From positions 1,941,454 to 2,005,453 of the forward strand of contig NW_002060946.1 of NCBI RefSeq assembly GCF_000150275.1: a DNA stretch of 64,000 bases, read 5' to 3'. Below the pieces are notes generated by a model. It saw nothing but the letters and a program-made list of their open reading frames with translations. It searched no databases and was not told the origin of the DNA. Numbering within the stretch: the first letter of the stretch is position 1; the number at the start of each line of letters is the position of its first letter. This DNA comes from Trichoplax adhaerens (lineage: Eukaryota > Placozoa > Uniplacotomia > Trichoplacea > Trichoplacidae). Shown piece by piece: positions 24,264 through 36,566 of the stretch. The position numbers were made by a program, and so were the translations under genes.

Positions 24264-26018
24264 ATAGATTCCGTTTTCATAACAGGAGCTAACCGTGGAA
24301 TAGGACTGGAGTTTACCAAACAATTAGCGACATCGCAAAACCCACCTAAATTTGTTTTCGCTTCACATCGAAGACAAAATATCCAGCAACTTCAGGTAAT
24401 GGATTTGAAATGAGTAATCGCTTATCGTAGGTGGCGAATTGGTAATTAACAAACCATAAAAATTAATACGTTTTATTGTAACGTAAATAATTATAAATTG
24501 AACATTGTTAACTTTATTATTCGCCGCTGCGTCATGGTACAATTCTTGATATAGGAGCTTTCGCTTCACTATTCAAACGTTATTCTAATTGCTTTAGGTA
24601 TGATAATGCAGAAATCACTATAGATAACTTTTTATTTCGGCTACTTTGCATCATTTAAATGTCATGTTGGTAGTGCTAATTTTTATTTATGGACTTATTG
24701 CTTTAAGTTAATTACTTTGACGTTAAGATTCACGATATGATCTTTACGCAGATGTTACTGATGATGCACAAATAAACAAGGCTGTAGATGAAATAAAACT
24801 AAGAGTTAAGGATAATGGCTTAAATTTGCTAATTAACAACGCTGGAATTTGTTATCGGGCAACATTAAACACGATAACTGAAGAAATATTACTGCAACAC
24901 TATCGGGTAAACACTCTTGGTCCGTTGATGATTGCAAAGGTATTTGCTTTGTCTAGTCATTCCTTATAGTAAAAACAATTGGCTATCTTAAGAGAAATAT
25001 AATACTGCAGCTTTGAAGTTAAAGATCAATATAATTTATACTGTCGTCTAATATTTCGATCCGTAAGTAGAGTTGTAGACCTCTACTTCAACAAGCCTCC
25101 GCGATTCACGGAATATCAGCTATTGTTAACATTTCCAGCAGTTTGGGCACATTTAGTATGGATGTAACAGGGGGAATTTACGCATATCGCTGCAGCAAGG
25201 TATATAAAACATTAATCGCATTAATAAGATTAGCGTATTGATGCTGTATACTTTTATTGTATTTCAAAAATTGTATAATCTTTTGTTTTGATCTCGACTT
25301 ACGGTACCTCTATAAAACCTTGAAGTTGAATATTTATCATTTTTGGCTTATAATATTATAAATACTTAGATAACTTTTCCCTGTCGCTTAATGATATGAT
25401 AATTTATAATCAGAAGGTAATGGTTTGAGACAAAGTGCAATTGCTACCTGGCTAAGTCACTTAGTAACGTGTTAATATATCGTTAATCTTTTAGAACAGA
25501 CCTCAGTCCAGTACTCTAGTTGCCATAAAGAGGCTAATTTCTATTAGTCATAAATATAACAAAACTACAAAATGTTCTGATTATTATAAGAAGTATGATA
25601 TCGCCGAAATATATATATATACTGCACGTTTAAAAATTTACCTAGTACAGATGGATATGATGCGGAATTCATCTACTCACTAGCACATATTTTCGGTCCT
25701 TGAACAATGCATATTTATAATTAAATCTCGAAAATTGCTCTTTTGTACGCAAAGTTGATATGTATTTTAATCAAGTCTCATTACGTATTTCAGGCTGCAC
25801 TAAACATGATAACTAAATGCCTAAGTGAAGATTTGGCTGCAGATAAAATAGCAGTTGTTGCGTTAAGACCAGGTTGGGTACAGACGGATCTGGGTGGTTA
25901 TGGTGCTGATTTGACGGTAACAGAATCAGTACGAGAATTATTAAAGCAAATTAAGCAGTTACACTTATGCCAAACTGGCCAACTCATTTGTTACACTGGA
26001 GCAGTATTAGACTGGTAG
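24249..26018 (+). CDS. Short-chain dehydrogenase/reductase (sniffer/C-factor-like)
   Basis: Five exons in phase, 24249-24395, 24555-24597, 24752-24939, 25071-25199 and 25794-26018, encode 243 aa. The Rossmann glycine motif TGANRGIG is near residue 12, NNAG near 91, the Ser of NISSSLG, and the YRCSK (YxxxK) active-site motif near 165, followed by RPGWVQTDLGG typical of C-factor/sniffer-type carbonyl reductases. It should reduce or oxidise a small carbonyl/alcohol with NAD(P)(H) in the cytosol; the substrate is unknown. The 43-nt second exon (..ALD) supplies the strand before DVTDD and makes the phases fit. The start codon and the first six codons lie within a 111-bp tandem repeat. Intron 4 (25200-25793) holds nothing recognised. 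Confidence 0.92.
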
Positions 26019-26992
26019 TTCAAGATTGTTATCTCCTTAATTGAATAAGAGTTTGAGGAAAATTATGTTGATTAATTATAAAGTTAATAGCTTGTTTATA
26101 CACAGGTACAGCTCAATTTGGAAGTAAAAAATTTACATATGTAGATTTATAAATTTTGTTCTCATTTGCATCAAAGACAGCGTGATGATACAACAGATCA
26201 CTAGATTGACTGCTGTACGATACCATACTTTGCAAAGTACTATCTTCAAAAGTTAATTTCTAGCTCTGACTATTCAAGTACAGTTAAGGGCATGCTAAAG
26301 TTACACCTGTTTATGGATTGGTTCCGGTTCTAAATATTTTCCGATTAATTCAGTGCGTTTGTCGTTACATCTGCCTAGTAACTCAAGGCTATCGTTACGT
26401 TAATATTCTATAATAAAGTTACTAGCTGATAAAAAATTTATTTGGCTATAACTAATTAGTATAGGGTTATTATTATTACCTATGCCTCTATCTTTCGGTT
26501 AGCATTACATTAAAATGTAAATTTCGTGATCTTTTCCAAGCTATAAAATTGTTGATTCATTAACTAAAGCTTATTAAACATTCATTAGATAAGCAAGTAC
26601 TTTAGAAATTTGCTAATGAAAAGATTGGCGGACACTGTATTTCCTACCGAAACTACTCCAATCCGATAGGGAGTACATTATGTAGTTTATGTGCCAAGCA
26701 TGCTCCTTATTAACATACAAGAACAGTAGAGATAGAGAGTAGTACGCACGAATTGTCAAGAAATCATAAACCTAGAAATGTATGATTGAATATAATAGAA
26801 ATAGCACGCGCGTAGCTTATAAGATCTATAAATACAGTATGTACAGAAGATAGGGTGGTGAATAAGCCAGAATTTATTAAAAATACCTAAAATACTTTCA
26901 GAAAGGTGGATACAATTGAAAGGGTTTAGACAATTAATTAATAAAATAAAATAATTCACGAAAAAGACTGGTAACAATCATTTGTTGTAAAA
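26019..26992. other. Intergenic, SDR to MED20 duplicate
   Basis: AT-rich spacer between convergent genes; a minus-strand open frame at 26756-26977 is F/I/N/Y-rich and looks non-coding. Nothing else seen. Confidence 0.5.
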
Positions 26993-27436
26993 ACGCAAGG
27001 GTACTTCTAAAGTCGAGAGGACGAAGACCAAATGTATGAAATTTTTATATCAACTACCACTGATGCATGTCCGATTCGGCAATCTTGTTGGAATAATAAT
27101 TATTACAATTTGGTAACTGCTTTCTTGTGATTTACGAAGGCATCAGCATACTGAGGAGCAGTTTGAGATTTGTTAAATGTTGCATCTCCTAAAATATTAA
27201 CCGGTAGCGTTTCGACGCAAGGGTACTTCTAAAGTCGACAGGACGCAGACCAAATGTATGAAATTTTTATATTCACTACGACTGATGCATGTCCGATTTG
27301 GCAATCTTGCTAGAATAATAATTATAACGATTTGGTAACTGCTTTCTTATGATTTATGAAGATATCAGCATACTGAGTAGCAGTTTGAGATTTGTCAAAT
27401 GTTCCATCTCCTAAAATATTAAGCGGTGGCGTTTCT
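26993..27436. repeat. Direct 222-bp duplication of the MED20 3' end
   Basis: Copy A at 26993-27213 and copy B at 27215-27436 begin ACGCAAGGGTACTTCTAAAG and end at ..GTTTC, with roughly 10% mismatches. Copy B contains the real last ~37 codons and stop of MED20; copy A lies downstream of it and still carries an open, homologous tail (NILGDATFNKSQTAPQYAD) ending in TAA. Confidence 0.92.
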
Positions 27437-27936
27437 GGTAGTGATAACTCGTAAGATTCCGTTAATATTTTACAAAATTCATGCAATAAATTCCAACACA
27501 CACCAACATGAGAACAAGGCTTGTAATTCGCTTCAATGACAATATCAGTCAAGGATGTATGGCCACCGACTATGGAGCTAAGTTTAACGATAAAATCTCC
27601 AAGTAGTAATGTCTGGCCATGCGCTTTTAGGGATTTTCTGAGAGTATAATTTTTGATATTATCTGTAAATTCATCAGCTGACTCCATGGGCACAATTTGA
27701 CCATCATCGTTGTTATGCATGATGTATTTTGTATTATTATCACTCCAAGCAAGGGAATAGACCACATTTTTAGAAGACAGCGAGTCTGTATTTGCTTGAT
27801 AGTGTTCAAAATCTAAAGACCATACGCCAACTACATCAGCGAAAAGATTGGTTAGTCGTTTAACAAGTACGTCAATAACTTGCTGGCTAGTTTTCTCGGG
27901 TGGTATAGCGCATAGACCAACTATCGTTACCCCCAT
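27322..27936 (-). CDS. MED20: Mediator complex subunit 20
   Basis: A single uninterrupted ORF of 204 codons plus stop, close to the 212 aa of human MED20. The start chosen is ATG 27934-27936, giving MGVTIVG.., which matches the conserved MGVT start; four upstream codons in frame begin with TTG and are not needed. Family features are the MGVT N-terminus, a YIMHNNDDGQ segment, GDFIVKLSSIVGG, the EANYKPCSHVGVCWNLLHEF core, and a C-terminal TQYADIFINHKK. MED20 is part of the Mediator head module, where it pairs with MED18, and links activators to RNA polymerase II in the nucleus. It is intronless, unlike most genes here, and its 3' end has been duplicated downstream. It lies head-to-head with DALRD3 across ~920 bp. 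Confidence 0.92.
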   Translation of the reverse strand: MGVTIVGLCAIPPEKTSQQVIDVLVKRLTNLFADVVGVWSLDFEHYQANTDSLSSKNVVYSLAWSDNNTKYIMHNNDDGQIVPMESADEFTDNIKNYTLRKSLKAHGQTLLLGDFIVKLSSIVGGHTSLTDIVIEANYKPCSHVGVCWNLLHEFCKILTESYELSLPETPPLNILGDGTFDKSQTATQYADIFINHKKAVTKSL

Positions 27937-28856
27937 TGCGGACTCCAATGCTATATTCTAAGTAGCTATATCTATATCTATACAGTATATGTTATATACA
28001 GTACATGCACTAAATCTGTAGGATGAAGCTTATAATGGATAAAATCAATTTTCTGCTATAAAACGTAGAGGAATAGCAATAAAATAAGGTTAAAATGACT
28101 CCTATAATTGAAAATGATTGAATCTTGTAAATAAGTTTGCCATACGAGTAGAATTTCAATTTCTACCGAGTATTGATTTATCACCTTTCGTGTCGATCCT
28201 GCTTGAGCATACACGTGAAGGGAAAGGCATAAAATTTACATACAGGAGTATGCCGTACAGTGTATTGAATAAGTATAATCCAATGGAGTAATTTTACAGC
28301 TAACAGCCACTACTGTACAGTAGATAGCTAATTTAATACATCACATGGATAGTAAGACGTTTCATAAGTGAATGTCAATTTTATAATTTCGCACTTCCAA
28401 TATTTTCTACCACTTATCAGAGTAGAGATCAACCATTGCTATTGGTTTGTCTTTTAAAGCATAATGTTGGATTGGAGCGATTGATGAAACATCGACTGGG
28501 AAAGCATCGATGAAGAAGATCCCTTTGATCCCTGACAGACAGACTAGATACGATATGGCAAGATACTGTACTGTAGGATACTGCACTTATTGTTCACTAC
28601 TGTTGGAGTAGCTATAGCAGAGGATTAGGATCAGTAAGGAAATTTCTATGTTGGAAGTGGACACTAGCAGTTACGCCTGAGCTTGTACTGAAGTAGGTGA
28701 ACCACTGCACAATATGCCTCAGACGGATGTACGGATGGATTCTACGAGTGTATACTATACCACAATGTACAGCACGTGATACTATCTCTTCTCGGAGGTG
28801 AATGGATAGACCAAAGGCTCGCACCAGTTGTATGTACGAGATTATGTAATGGCAAC
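27937..28856. promoter_or_regulatory. Divergent spacer between MED20 and DALRD3
   Basis: A shared upstream region for two divergently transcribed genes. It contains short GTAC-rich pieces (28245-28260, 28310-28322, 28563-28575) but no clear TATA box or ORF. Promoter role is inferred from orientation only. Confidence 0.3.
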
Positions 28857-31800
28857 ATGCAAGACCAGCTGGAAAATTATTTGCTAACTTTCTATCAGTC
28901 AGAAGAAAGCGATCAATTAACTGATCAATTGAATGCTTTAGGTATTAGTAAAAAATCAGATCAATCTAGTAATGTCAAACGCCATAAAAACTCCAAAATC
29001 TGCGATTATTTAATTCGCTGCGATCCACTACAAAAGAAATTAAAGGTAAACATTCTGTAACACAGATAACATAGCTGCTAGCTGTCGCTAGAATAGCAAC
29101 GGGAATTGACTAATCAGTAACTGCTTTGGTAGTAATTTGAAAATATAGTAAGTGCTTTAAATTAGCAACTACAGCTTTGATAGCATGTACTGCATTAACT
29201 TAATTATGCTAGGTACAGTATATCTATGATTACAATTGAATGGAAGATAGTAACCTTACTGTTAGCTTTAAGTAAGTTGACAAATAAATACATTACCACG
29301 TAAGCCTAAAATCGATCACACGCTCTCGAATATTGATATCAGTATCATGCAAAATGACAGAATTCATTAAGACCACGCAAGGTAAAGCATTTATTTTAAT
29401 ACTGCATTCGAAGCTCTATACTCTACTTTCAAAATCGATCCAATAAGATCTAAACTACCATGTAACAGAACAAATATATTATAGCAATTGCGATTGAAAT
29501 ACCACCTATAAAAGCCTGATCTTGTAACTCTTAACGGATAGGATTGCTATACTATTCAAGAAATCATATCGAGCATATCTAAAGAGTTCGATACATCGAT
29601 TGCGTCCTGTACATTGAACAGTTACAATAGTATAGAAATTAAGTTAAATCGACCCAAAGTGATACAAGAACAGTTGCATCAAATTTTCTCGGACGACACC
29701 TTCAAGACCAATCTATTCAAACAAGAGCCAGGAAAGCAGTTATTAATTAACTGTAGTGCTTGGCAATGGACAGAATCTTTATCTCTCAATCATCTTCGTG
29801 GAATACTTGTTACATCGCATTTGCAAAGAATACTGAAAGCAAAGGGGTTGGCTTTTATCTCTAAAATTTTTTATTTCATGCTGTTTCACGTAATAACGAA
29901 TTTAGATTCTCATCACCATATTATACGTATTTAAAGGTTTAATACAATCATGGTAAATTCCTTAAGAGAATGTGCTGAAAACACTGATCGGTCTGAGTTT
30001 ATTAAAGAATTTCATCTCGAAGATATGTGTACTTCAGAGCTAGTTAATTCTGCAAGGGAATATGAAGAAATTCTTAGTAAATTAAAAACCAAGTGCTTAG
30101 AATCAAAATACTGCATATATGATAATGGCAATTATTTTATAAATGCTTCACATTTTATAAAAGACTCTGGGTTACTCGAAGGTAATTGCTATGAAGATTA
30201 ATTAAGTGTCTCAGCGATCGTACAGTTACGTAAACTTTAGCACAATTACTCAAATTCGATGTAATTACCAGTGATAAAATTTGAAACTTAATTTTGGCTA
30301 GTATCGATAATAATTTTTGGATAAAGTGATAAGTTAACTGTCTTGTCAGTGCTGCATTATTACTTAGTTTATGCTTATATTGTCATCGACTATCCTGTAT
30401 TATTGTAGATGGCATCTTCAAGAATGTGGAATTGATTAAAGGTGAATGAAAAACATTTAAATGTTACATTTGATGAAAGGCGAATATTTCTAAATTTCTA
30501 AATATTTTATAGTACAACCAATTATCTTTCTAGGAATAATTTTCAAAAATTTAAGTCTTCGATTAGCTTGAATACTTCTAAATATTGAGATATACTTTTA
30601 TATCGGTAACTAAAGAACATGCTAAAGAATATTCCGTAGGAATACAAATCTAATCGATATTGTTATTTCTCAATTATAGTTATGTCATGTGACCAAGTAG
30701 AACCTATTTTGCTGGCTGTCACATCTCTAGAATTAGCTGTTCAAGAAGAATCAAATTCTGACATAATAACAACAGTTAATGTAGTACCTCATAACAAGTT
30801 ATTTTATGCCACAAAAATGTCCTTGCTATGGCAAATTCTCAGCAATAAATCAAATGCTGCTGCAATTAAACATCAGGTATGCATTAGTGGTCAGTTTATC
30901 TGATGTTCAGAATTTGCCGAAATGACACTATTATATCAGGACTATTCAGGAGTGCATTAAGTCAAGAATACATACTCTTAAATTTTATTCAAAATTATTA
31001 CAATTTACTTTATTAAATTAATTAGGTAACCAACCGTTTTATCAATTACAACTGTGATTTATAGGTTAGCGTCGCTATTGAAAGGGTGATTACTGTTGGT
31101 GATATAAATTTAACCCTAGCTTCAGATCTTATTAGGTAATCAGTTATATGATATGAAATATTAACGATGTCATTCCTATATCAACGTATATTCGGCTTTC
31201 GATTATATTTAAACGTCGGGTCAAGATTATGCTTAAATTAAGAAATATTTGGCTGATATGTTCAAAGCATGTGGTTTTCCATTCGTACTGCTGTACGCTA
31301 ACTTAATGAATTCAAAATATTTCTATTTTATTTTATTAAGATTACGCAAAGCGCAAATGAAGCGAGCATCGATCTTAAAATACGGATCCACTGTACATGG
31401 TAAGAGTTAATAGACAATTACCAGCTCCTTAGTATTTGCTCCATCGTATTTATTCAATCTTGCAGACCCATCTTGGCAGGGTATTATAGCTGAAGTTGCT
31501 TCTACGACGATAAAATTTGAAATGCTAGGAACATCTGGGAACGAACCAGTTAGTATCGTAACAAAAGTATTGATCAAGTTGTCATAGAGTTTTATTTTCT
31601 GACATTTCTCCAAGAATAAAACCATGCACAATTTTTTTCAGTTAAAAATAAATGTATCGTCACAGCAAACGACTGGATCTCTAGATAAGAAAGGCGGTTC
31701 ATTTGTTTTATATAATTGCGCAAGATTGTCTACACTTTTTCAACATTTCAATGAACAAGTTACCAAGTGTAAACTTAAATTTAATGTATTAGCCATCTTC

Positions 31801-32683
31801 GTTAAACGAAAAATTTTGTCAAAATTAGAATACCTACCTTGGATTTTCTGAGGTAAAAAATTTAAATTAATTTCTTCCTTTCTAGCAACCTATCCACCAT
31901 TACCTCCAATTGAAAAAGTAGACTTTACGCTGCTAAGGCATGAGGTGGTTCTTGAATAAATTTGAATTACTTTTAATATCTAGTAGACACAGTGGAGTAG
32001 CAACTTCTCTAAAAAGTAATACTGTACTAGTATGCAACGTTCGAAGCAGTATAGGCTTCGCCTTTGGCGTAATGTAATTTTGCTGATATGCTTCATAAAG
32101 GAGGAATGGGAACTATTTTTTAATTGTATTTACAACTGTGGACTGTTCAATAATGACGCTTCATTCCTAATGAACGACCAAACATCTGACCTAGATTGGC
32201 GGTGCAATAAGGTGCAGATACTTACTTAAGAAAAAAGAATACAGTAGATCCCATCTGCAATTGTGAGGTTGAAAATTATTTTTAATTAAGTTTTTGAATT
32301 AAAATTCTTGTCTGTAGATATGCCAGTTCATGACTATGTTATGCCGCACATTTAGCTCGTACTATCGTAGTATCAGAATACTAACAGTAAGTCTTAATTA
32401 TTGCTGTCATATAATAGTTTGAATTTGTTTTGTTGGCTATGATGCACTCCTGGTAGTGATATTACGGATTTTAATTTTTAGGAACCGAAACCTCACTTAT
32501 TTCCTGTGATGCATGCCAGATTATATTTAATGAAAGCTATACATTTGGTATCCACATTATAATATAAGTTTATTTTTAATCATTCCTGAAACTGTCGATC
32601 TGAATTTTGATGCCATGCTGATTTGATAGGTACTTATTAATAATCTTGCTCTGCTCAATATCAAGCCATTGTCACAATTATAG
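28857..32683 (+). CDS. DALRD3: DALR anticodon-binding domain protein 3
   Basis: Thirteen exons give 544 aa (human 543): 28857-29045, 29542-29846, 29937-30181, 30680-30876, 31065-31135, 31341-31399, 31466-31548, 31642-31768, 31886-31944, 32101-32211, 32318-32386, 32482-32547, 32630-32683. Family landmarks in order: LLINCSAWQW..HLRGILVTSHLQRIL, LLWQIL, DPSWQGI..TTIKFEML, GGSFVLYNCARLSTLF, YPPLPPIEKVDFTLLRHE, EEWELFFNCI, ICQFMTML.RTFSSYYRSIRIL, EPKPHLFPVMHARL and ..ALLNIKPLSQL-stop. The C-terminal half is the DALR helical domain shared with arginyl-tRNA synthetase; in humans the protein helps METTL2 put 3-methylcytidine on arginine tRNAs. The exon 2 donor (GTTGGC after 29846) is the least certain junction; a later donor around 29882 is possible. 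The N-terminal exon is weakly conserved, so the start is the first in-frame ATG after a stop-rich region. Confidence 0.92.
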
Positions 32684-33209
32684 GTATGTATCAAAATAAA
32701 TAACTTAAAAAATGATAAAGCATAAAAACAATTATGCCTTAATATTTTTATACATGTAATTTTGATTTAATTGACATAGCTAATATGCTTTAAATGTCTC
32801 AAAATTTCAATAGGCACCTCTCGTCAGTAGAAATAATTGTAACTTACGCAAGATTCCTATTCATATCTGAAGAGATTTTAAGATACCAATATTGCTGTAC
32901 AGTTGATTGATAATTTATAAACTTACATAGCGTAACAGCGTATTTTTCGATTACTTATTAACACATTGAAATTTAATAAATAAAAAATATATCGCATCAT
33001 AGTTCTGAATTCATTCTCTGTATTATTTTATAAGTTTTTAGATACATTTTTCTCTATGACTACCTTTTACATTAGTAATCAGTCGATACAGATTTTTGGC
33101 TTTTAAATAGACCGCATGCAAAAACTGCGTATACGTGTAATCCTTGATCTTTATATTGCTATGCTGATTTAATTTCATAGACTTTGACCTACGAAGGGCA
33201 TTTAAAAAG
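32684..33209. other. Intergenic, DALRD3 to zinc-finger gene
   Basis: Short convergent spacer. A minus-strand open frame at 33038-33223 overlaps the end of the zinc-finger exon in another frame and is most likely a shadow or chance ORF. Nothing else seen. Confidence 0.5.
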
Positions 33210-33708
33210 TTATCCGATTTCATAATCTTCTGTTTCTAAGCAAGACGAGCTCACAAACGATTGTATTTCCTGATAAGTAGTTAATGGGCGGCATCGAAAC
33301 TCCAAGAGAGCATCAGTAGCCAAACGATTCAAGTGTCGCTTGCTAGTGATGTGTTTTAACTAAATCGGATTGAAACAACAATCTTAAGCATTGATGGCAA
33401 TCACATGCAGTATTTTCGTATACGCACTGATGATTACAGCTTTCATTTTAGCTATGATTAGCCATGAATTATAGTGCAACGGCAATTGACGACAACGTGA
33501 CCAATATCCCTCCATACGGAAGAAGGATGATAAAGGCATTAACAAAACTTACCCACTCTTTTTCATTCGGCAACTGCGCATCACATGTAGAACAGCACCA
33601 GCAGTCGCTTACTTTAAAAGTTCGCTTCCTATGCTTTACTGAGGTCAGGTGCTGTTGGTAATCTACTATAGATTTAAATATCTTTCTAGGGCAAGACTCA
33701 CATTTCAT
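33210..33708 (-). CDS. Small protein with two U1-type C2H2 zinc fingers
   Basis: Two exons, 33553-33708 and 33210-33359, joined in phase 0, encode 101 aa. Finger 1 is CESC, then 13 residues, H, 5 residues, H (..QQHLTSVKH); finger 2 is CSTC, 12 residues, H-x5-H (..LKHITSKRH), spanning the intron. This spacing is that of U1-type/matrin-like fingers, which bind RNA or double-stranded RNA in nuclear proteins. No other domain is present. I do not recognise an ortholog. The start ATG is the first in the frame, directly before the first CxxC. Confidence 0.7.
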
Positions 33709-34290
33709 CTTTGAAGAGATTTCTGCCTATAGCGTACATTGCATAATAAAGGATGTAAAAGCGTTAAATTATACTGATCAAAAATAAAGATACTCGTAGA
33801 CATAAAATACAACGCAGTACTGTACGTTCGTTTTGGCTGCATAGTAAGTAGTTACCGTAAACTCATTCTTGCATGTTAGTGTGCATCTATAGCCTAAAGT
33901 ACATCCGGAGGATCAAAACATCCCCTGCATTTTAATTCATCCTATCTAAACACTGGAGCATGATGATCTTGGTAATTTAATGTTTTTAATTGCGCTACTA
34001 GCCTCCATATAAGGTGCCTTGAGAAGTGACTCAGAACTGCGTTTTAAGAAATTTTTGATCACAATTTCAATATACTGTCTTGTGCATTATACCTGTAAAC
34101 GTTTTAGGTGTTTTCGAGAATGAAGTTCAGAATTTTCACGACTTTTATTAGATTGCTTCGTAATATTAGGTTTCTCTGCCTCCGTAGAAGCAACTCTCCT
34201 ATCGTTGGAGGTATTCTCCATAATATTATATCGTATATATTTGATAGCTTAACCGTTCCATTTCCTTTTTTTTTAGAGGTCTGTTGGAAA

Positions 34291-34609
34291 GTGTACTGTA
34301 CAGTGTACAGTACTGTAGGTTCTTCTGTAAAAACTTTGAAATACAGTATACAGTACAGTACTGTACAGTACCAACTACAAATTCCAGATTCTACAGTACA
34401 ATCCTATTGTAGATTTGTAGTAAAATAGACACTACAGTACAGATCAGAAAATGCCATAAAGACCTCTATTAACAGAAATATTGTACGGAGTACTGTATAC
34501 AGTACAGTACAGCGATCCACGACTTGTAGTCAGTACTACACCTTGCAAACTATGGTACTTAGCCAGTTAATTCATGGCCTTACTCTTTTTATACTGTACA
34601 GTACAGTAC
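34291..34609. repeat. GTACW pentamer hairpin islands downstream of histone H4
   Basis: Repeat blocks at 34291-34317, 34341-34371, 34481-34512 and 34591-34609. The open frame on the plus strand across this stretch comes from the repeat. The remaining 33709-34290 is AT-rich with no recognised feature. Confidence 0.85.
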
Positions 34610-34895
34610 CAGTAACGTTGAATTATTTGCGAACAGAGAATTGTAGCCTCAAATCTGCTACTATCAAAGATGCAACAGTTTTTAGTGCAGTTGTTAGAAT
34701 TGATTTTATTTCAAAGATAGTTGTTTGAATCGTTCAGGGGAACGGGAATACATACAGTACATTACATTTGTAATGAAGTAAAAGAACTAAACAGTCTCGT
34801 TAGAGGATTCATAATTTATAATACAACAGTATTACATTACGTTACACAATTTCGCTGAGAAGACTGTTAGCGAATAAATTGTTCTTCAATTTTGT

Positions 34896-34911
34896 GGCTT
34901 TTAGAAAAGCC
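34896..34911 (-). terminator. Histone 3' stem-loop
   Basis: On the minus strand GGCTTTTCTAAAAGCC, a perfect 6-bp stem with a 4-nt loop, lies 53 nt past the H4 stop. It fits the animal replication-dependent histone mRNA 3'-end consensus, which is processed without polyadenylation and bound by SLBP. Confidence 0.92.
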
Positions 34912-34964
34912 GTTTGATTGTAAAGTTGATTACATAAATGTACAAATTATCTTCAAGGTTGGAT

Positions 34965-35440
<476 letters not shown>

Positions 35441-35509
35441 TGCTAGTTCGTTTGATCCATTCGATCCCGTATGTATCGGGATGATTTGAAAAGGGAAGCG
35501 GCAAAATCA

Positions 35510-35716
35510 TACTGTACAGTACAGTACAGTACAGTACAGTACTGTATCTTACAGTACTATACTGTACTGTAGAGGTCTTCATGGTACTATACTGTACTGT
35601 ACTGTACTGTACAGTACAGCACATTTGTACAATTGTGTAGTTACTATAGAGGTAAGGAAAAACCTCTATGGTCCGGTCATAGAGGCTTACCTCTCTATAC
35701 AGTATAGTACAGTACA
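35510..35716. repeat. GTACW pentamer hairpin island upstream of histone H4
   Basis: Blocks at 35510-35552, 35590-35621 and 35698-35716. Between them, at about 35647-35695, lies a separate inverted repeat of TAGAGGTAAG and CTTACCTCT. The rest of the spacer to 36566 is AT-rich with no recognised gene. Confidence 0.85.
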
Positions 35717-36566
35717 GCGTAGACCAGTATCACGACGCGAGTTGTAAAATGGTTGGAGCGACCGAACATTGTACAGCGACTGATAGTTTGTATTAGAAAC
35801 TTGAAAGAAATAGAATTATTCAATACTGCAATAAAAAATAATCAAAATATCAAAAGTCAATCGCTCAAGGTTGTACTGATTTGTCTGCATGGGATTGGAG
35901 CCAAATTTAAAGCACAATTCTTCACAATCTAAAGACATACTGTAATTTAAGGCAACACTATAGCTGAACATCTTTCAACCATTTTTTAGAGGGCTCGCCA
36001 CGCCCCTGTACATATAGATACGGAAATACAGTAACCTCACTATTAGTTAGTTTTACAAGAAATTCAATTTTTTCCTTGCATATCATTCTAGACCAGGATA
36101 TTACTAGGGTTAATCTCGTAGGCTGTTAGATACAGTATATTGAAAACATTCGTATATAGCAAAAATGAACTTTTTACAATATTTACTAATAAGAATAGAC
36201 TTAATTTTATTCAGGTTATGAAGATCTAGATTCAGAAACAATACAGTATAATGGATAGCTAGTGAGCTCTCAACTTTTGAAATATCGACTAACTTTGAAT
36301 GATAAGTGAATATTTGCATTAAATTTGCACTGCTGAAAGGAATTAATATAAATAAATAGAACTTAAACTTTAGGTTTCAGCTATCGATTGAGTTTGAGGT
36401 CGTCGTATTCATAAATTATCGAGAGAATAGTATCACCATTGAAATATTTCTGAAAAGGTTACATGCTGATATATAAACCCAAGTGTGATTGTAAAAGTAC
36501 CAACAGTTAACTAAAGATTCAGTTAACTTCTGCAAAGATTATCTTTGAACTAATTTTATAAAATAT

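Noticed and set aside
27937..27948. Four-codon N-terminal extension of MED20
   Set aside because: It begins with TTG; the ATG at 27934-27936 gives the conserved MGVT start.
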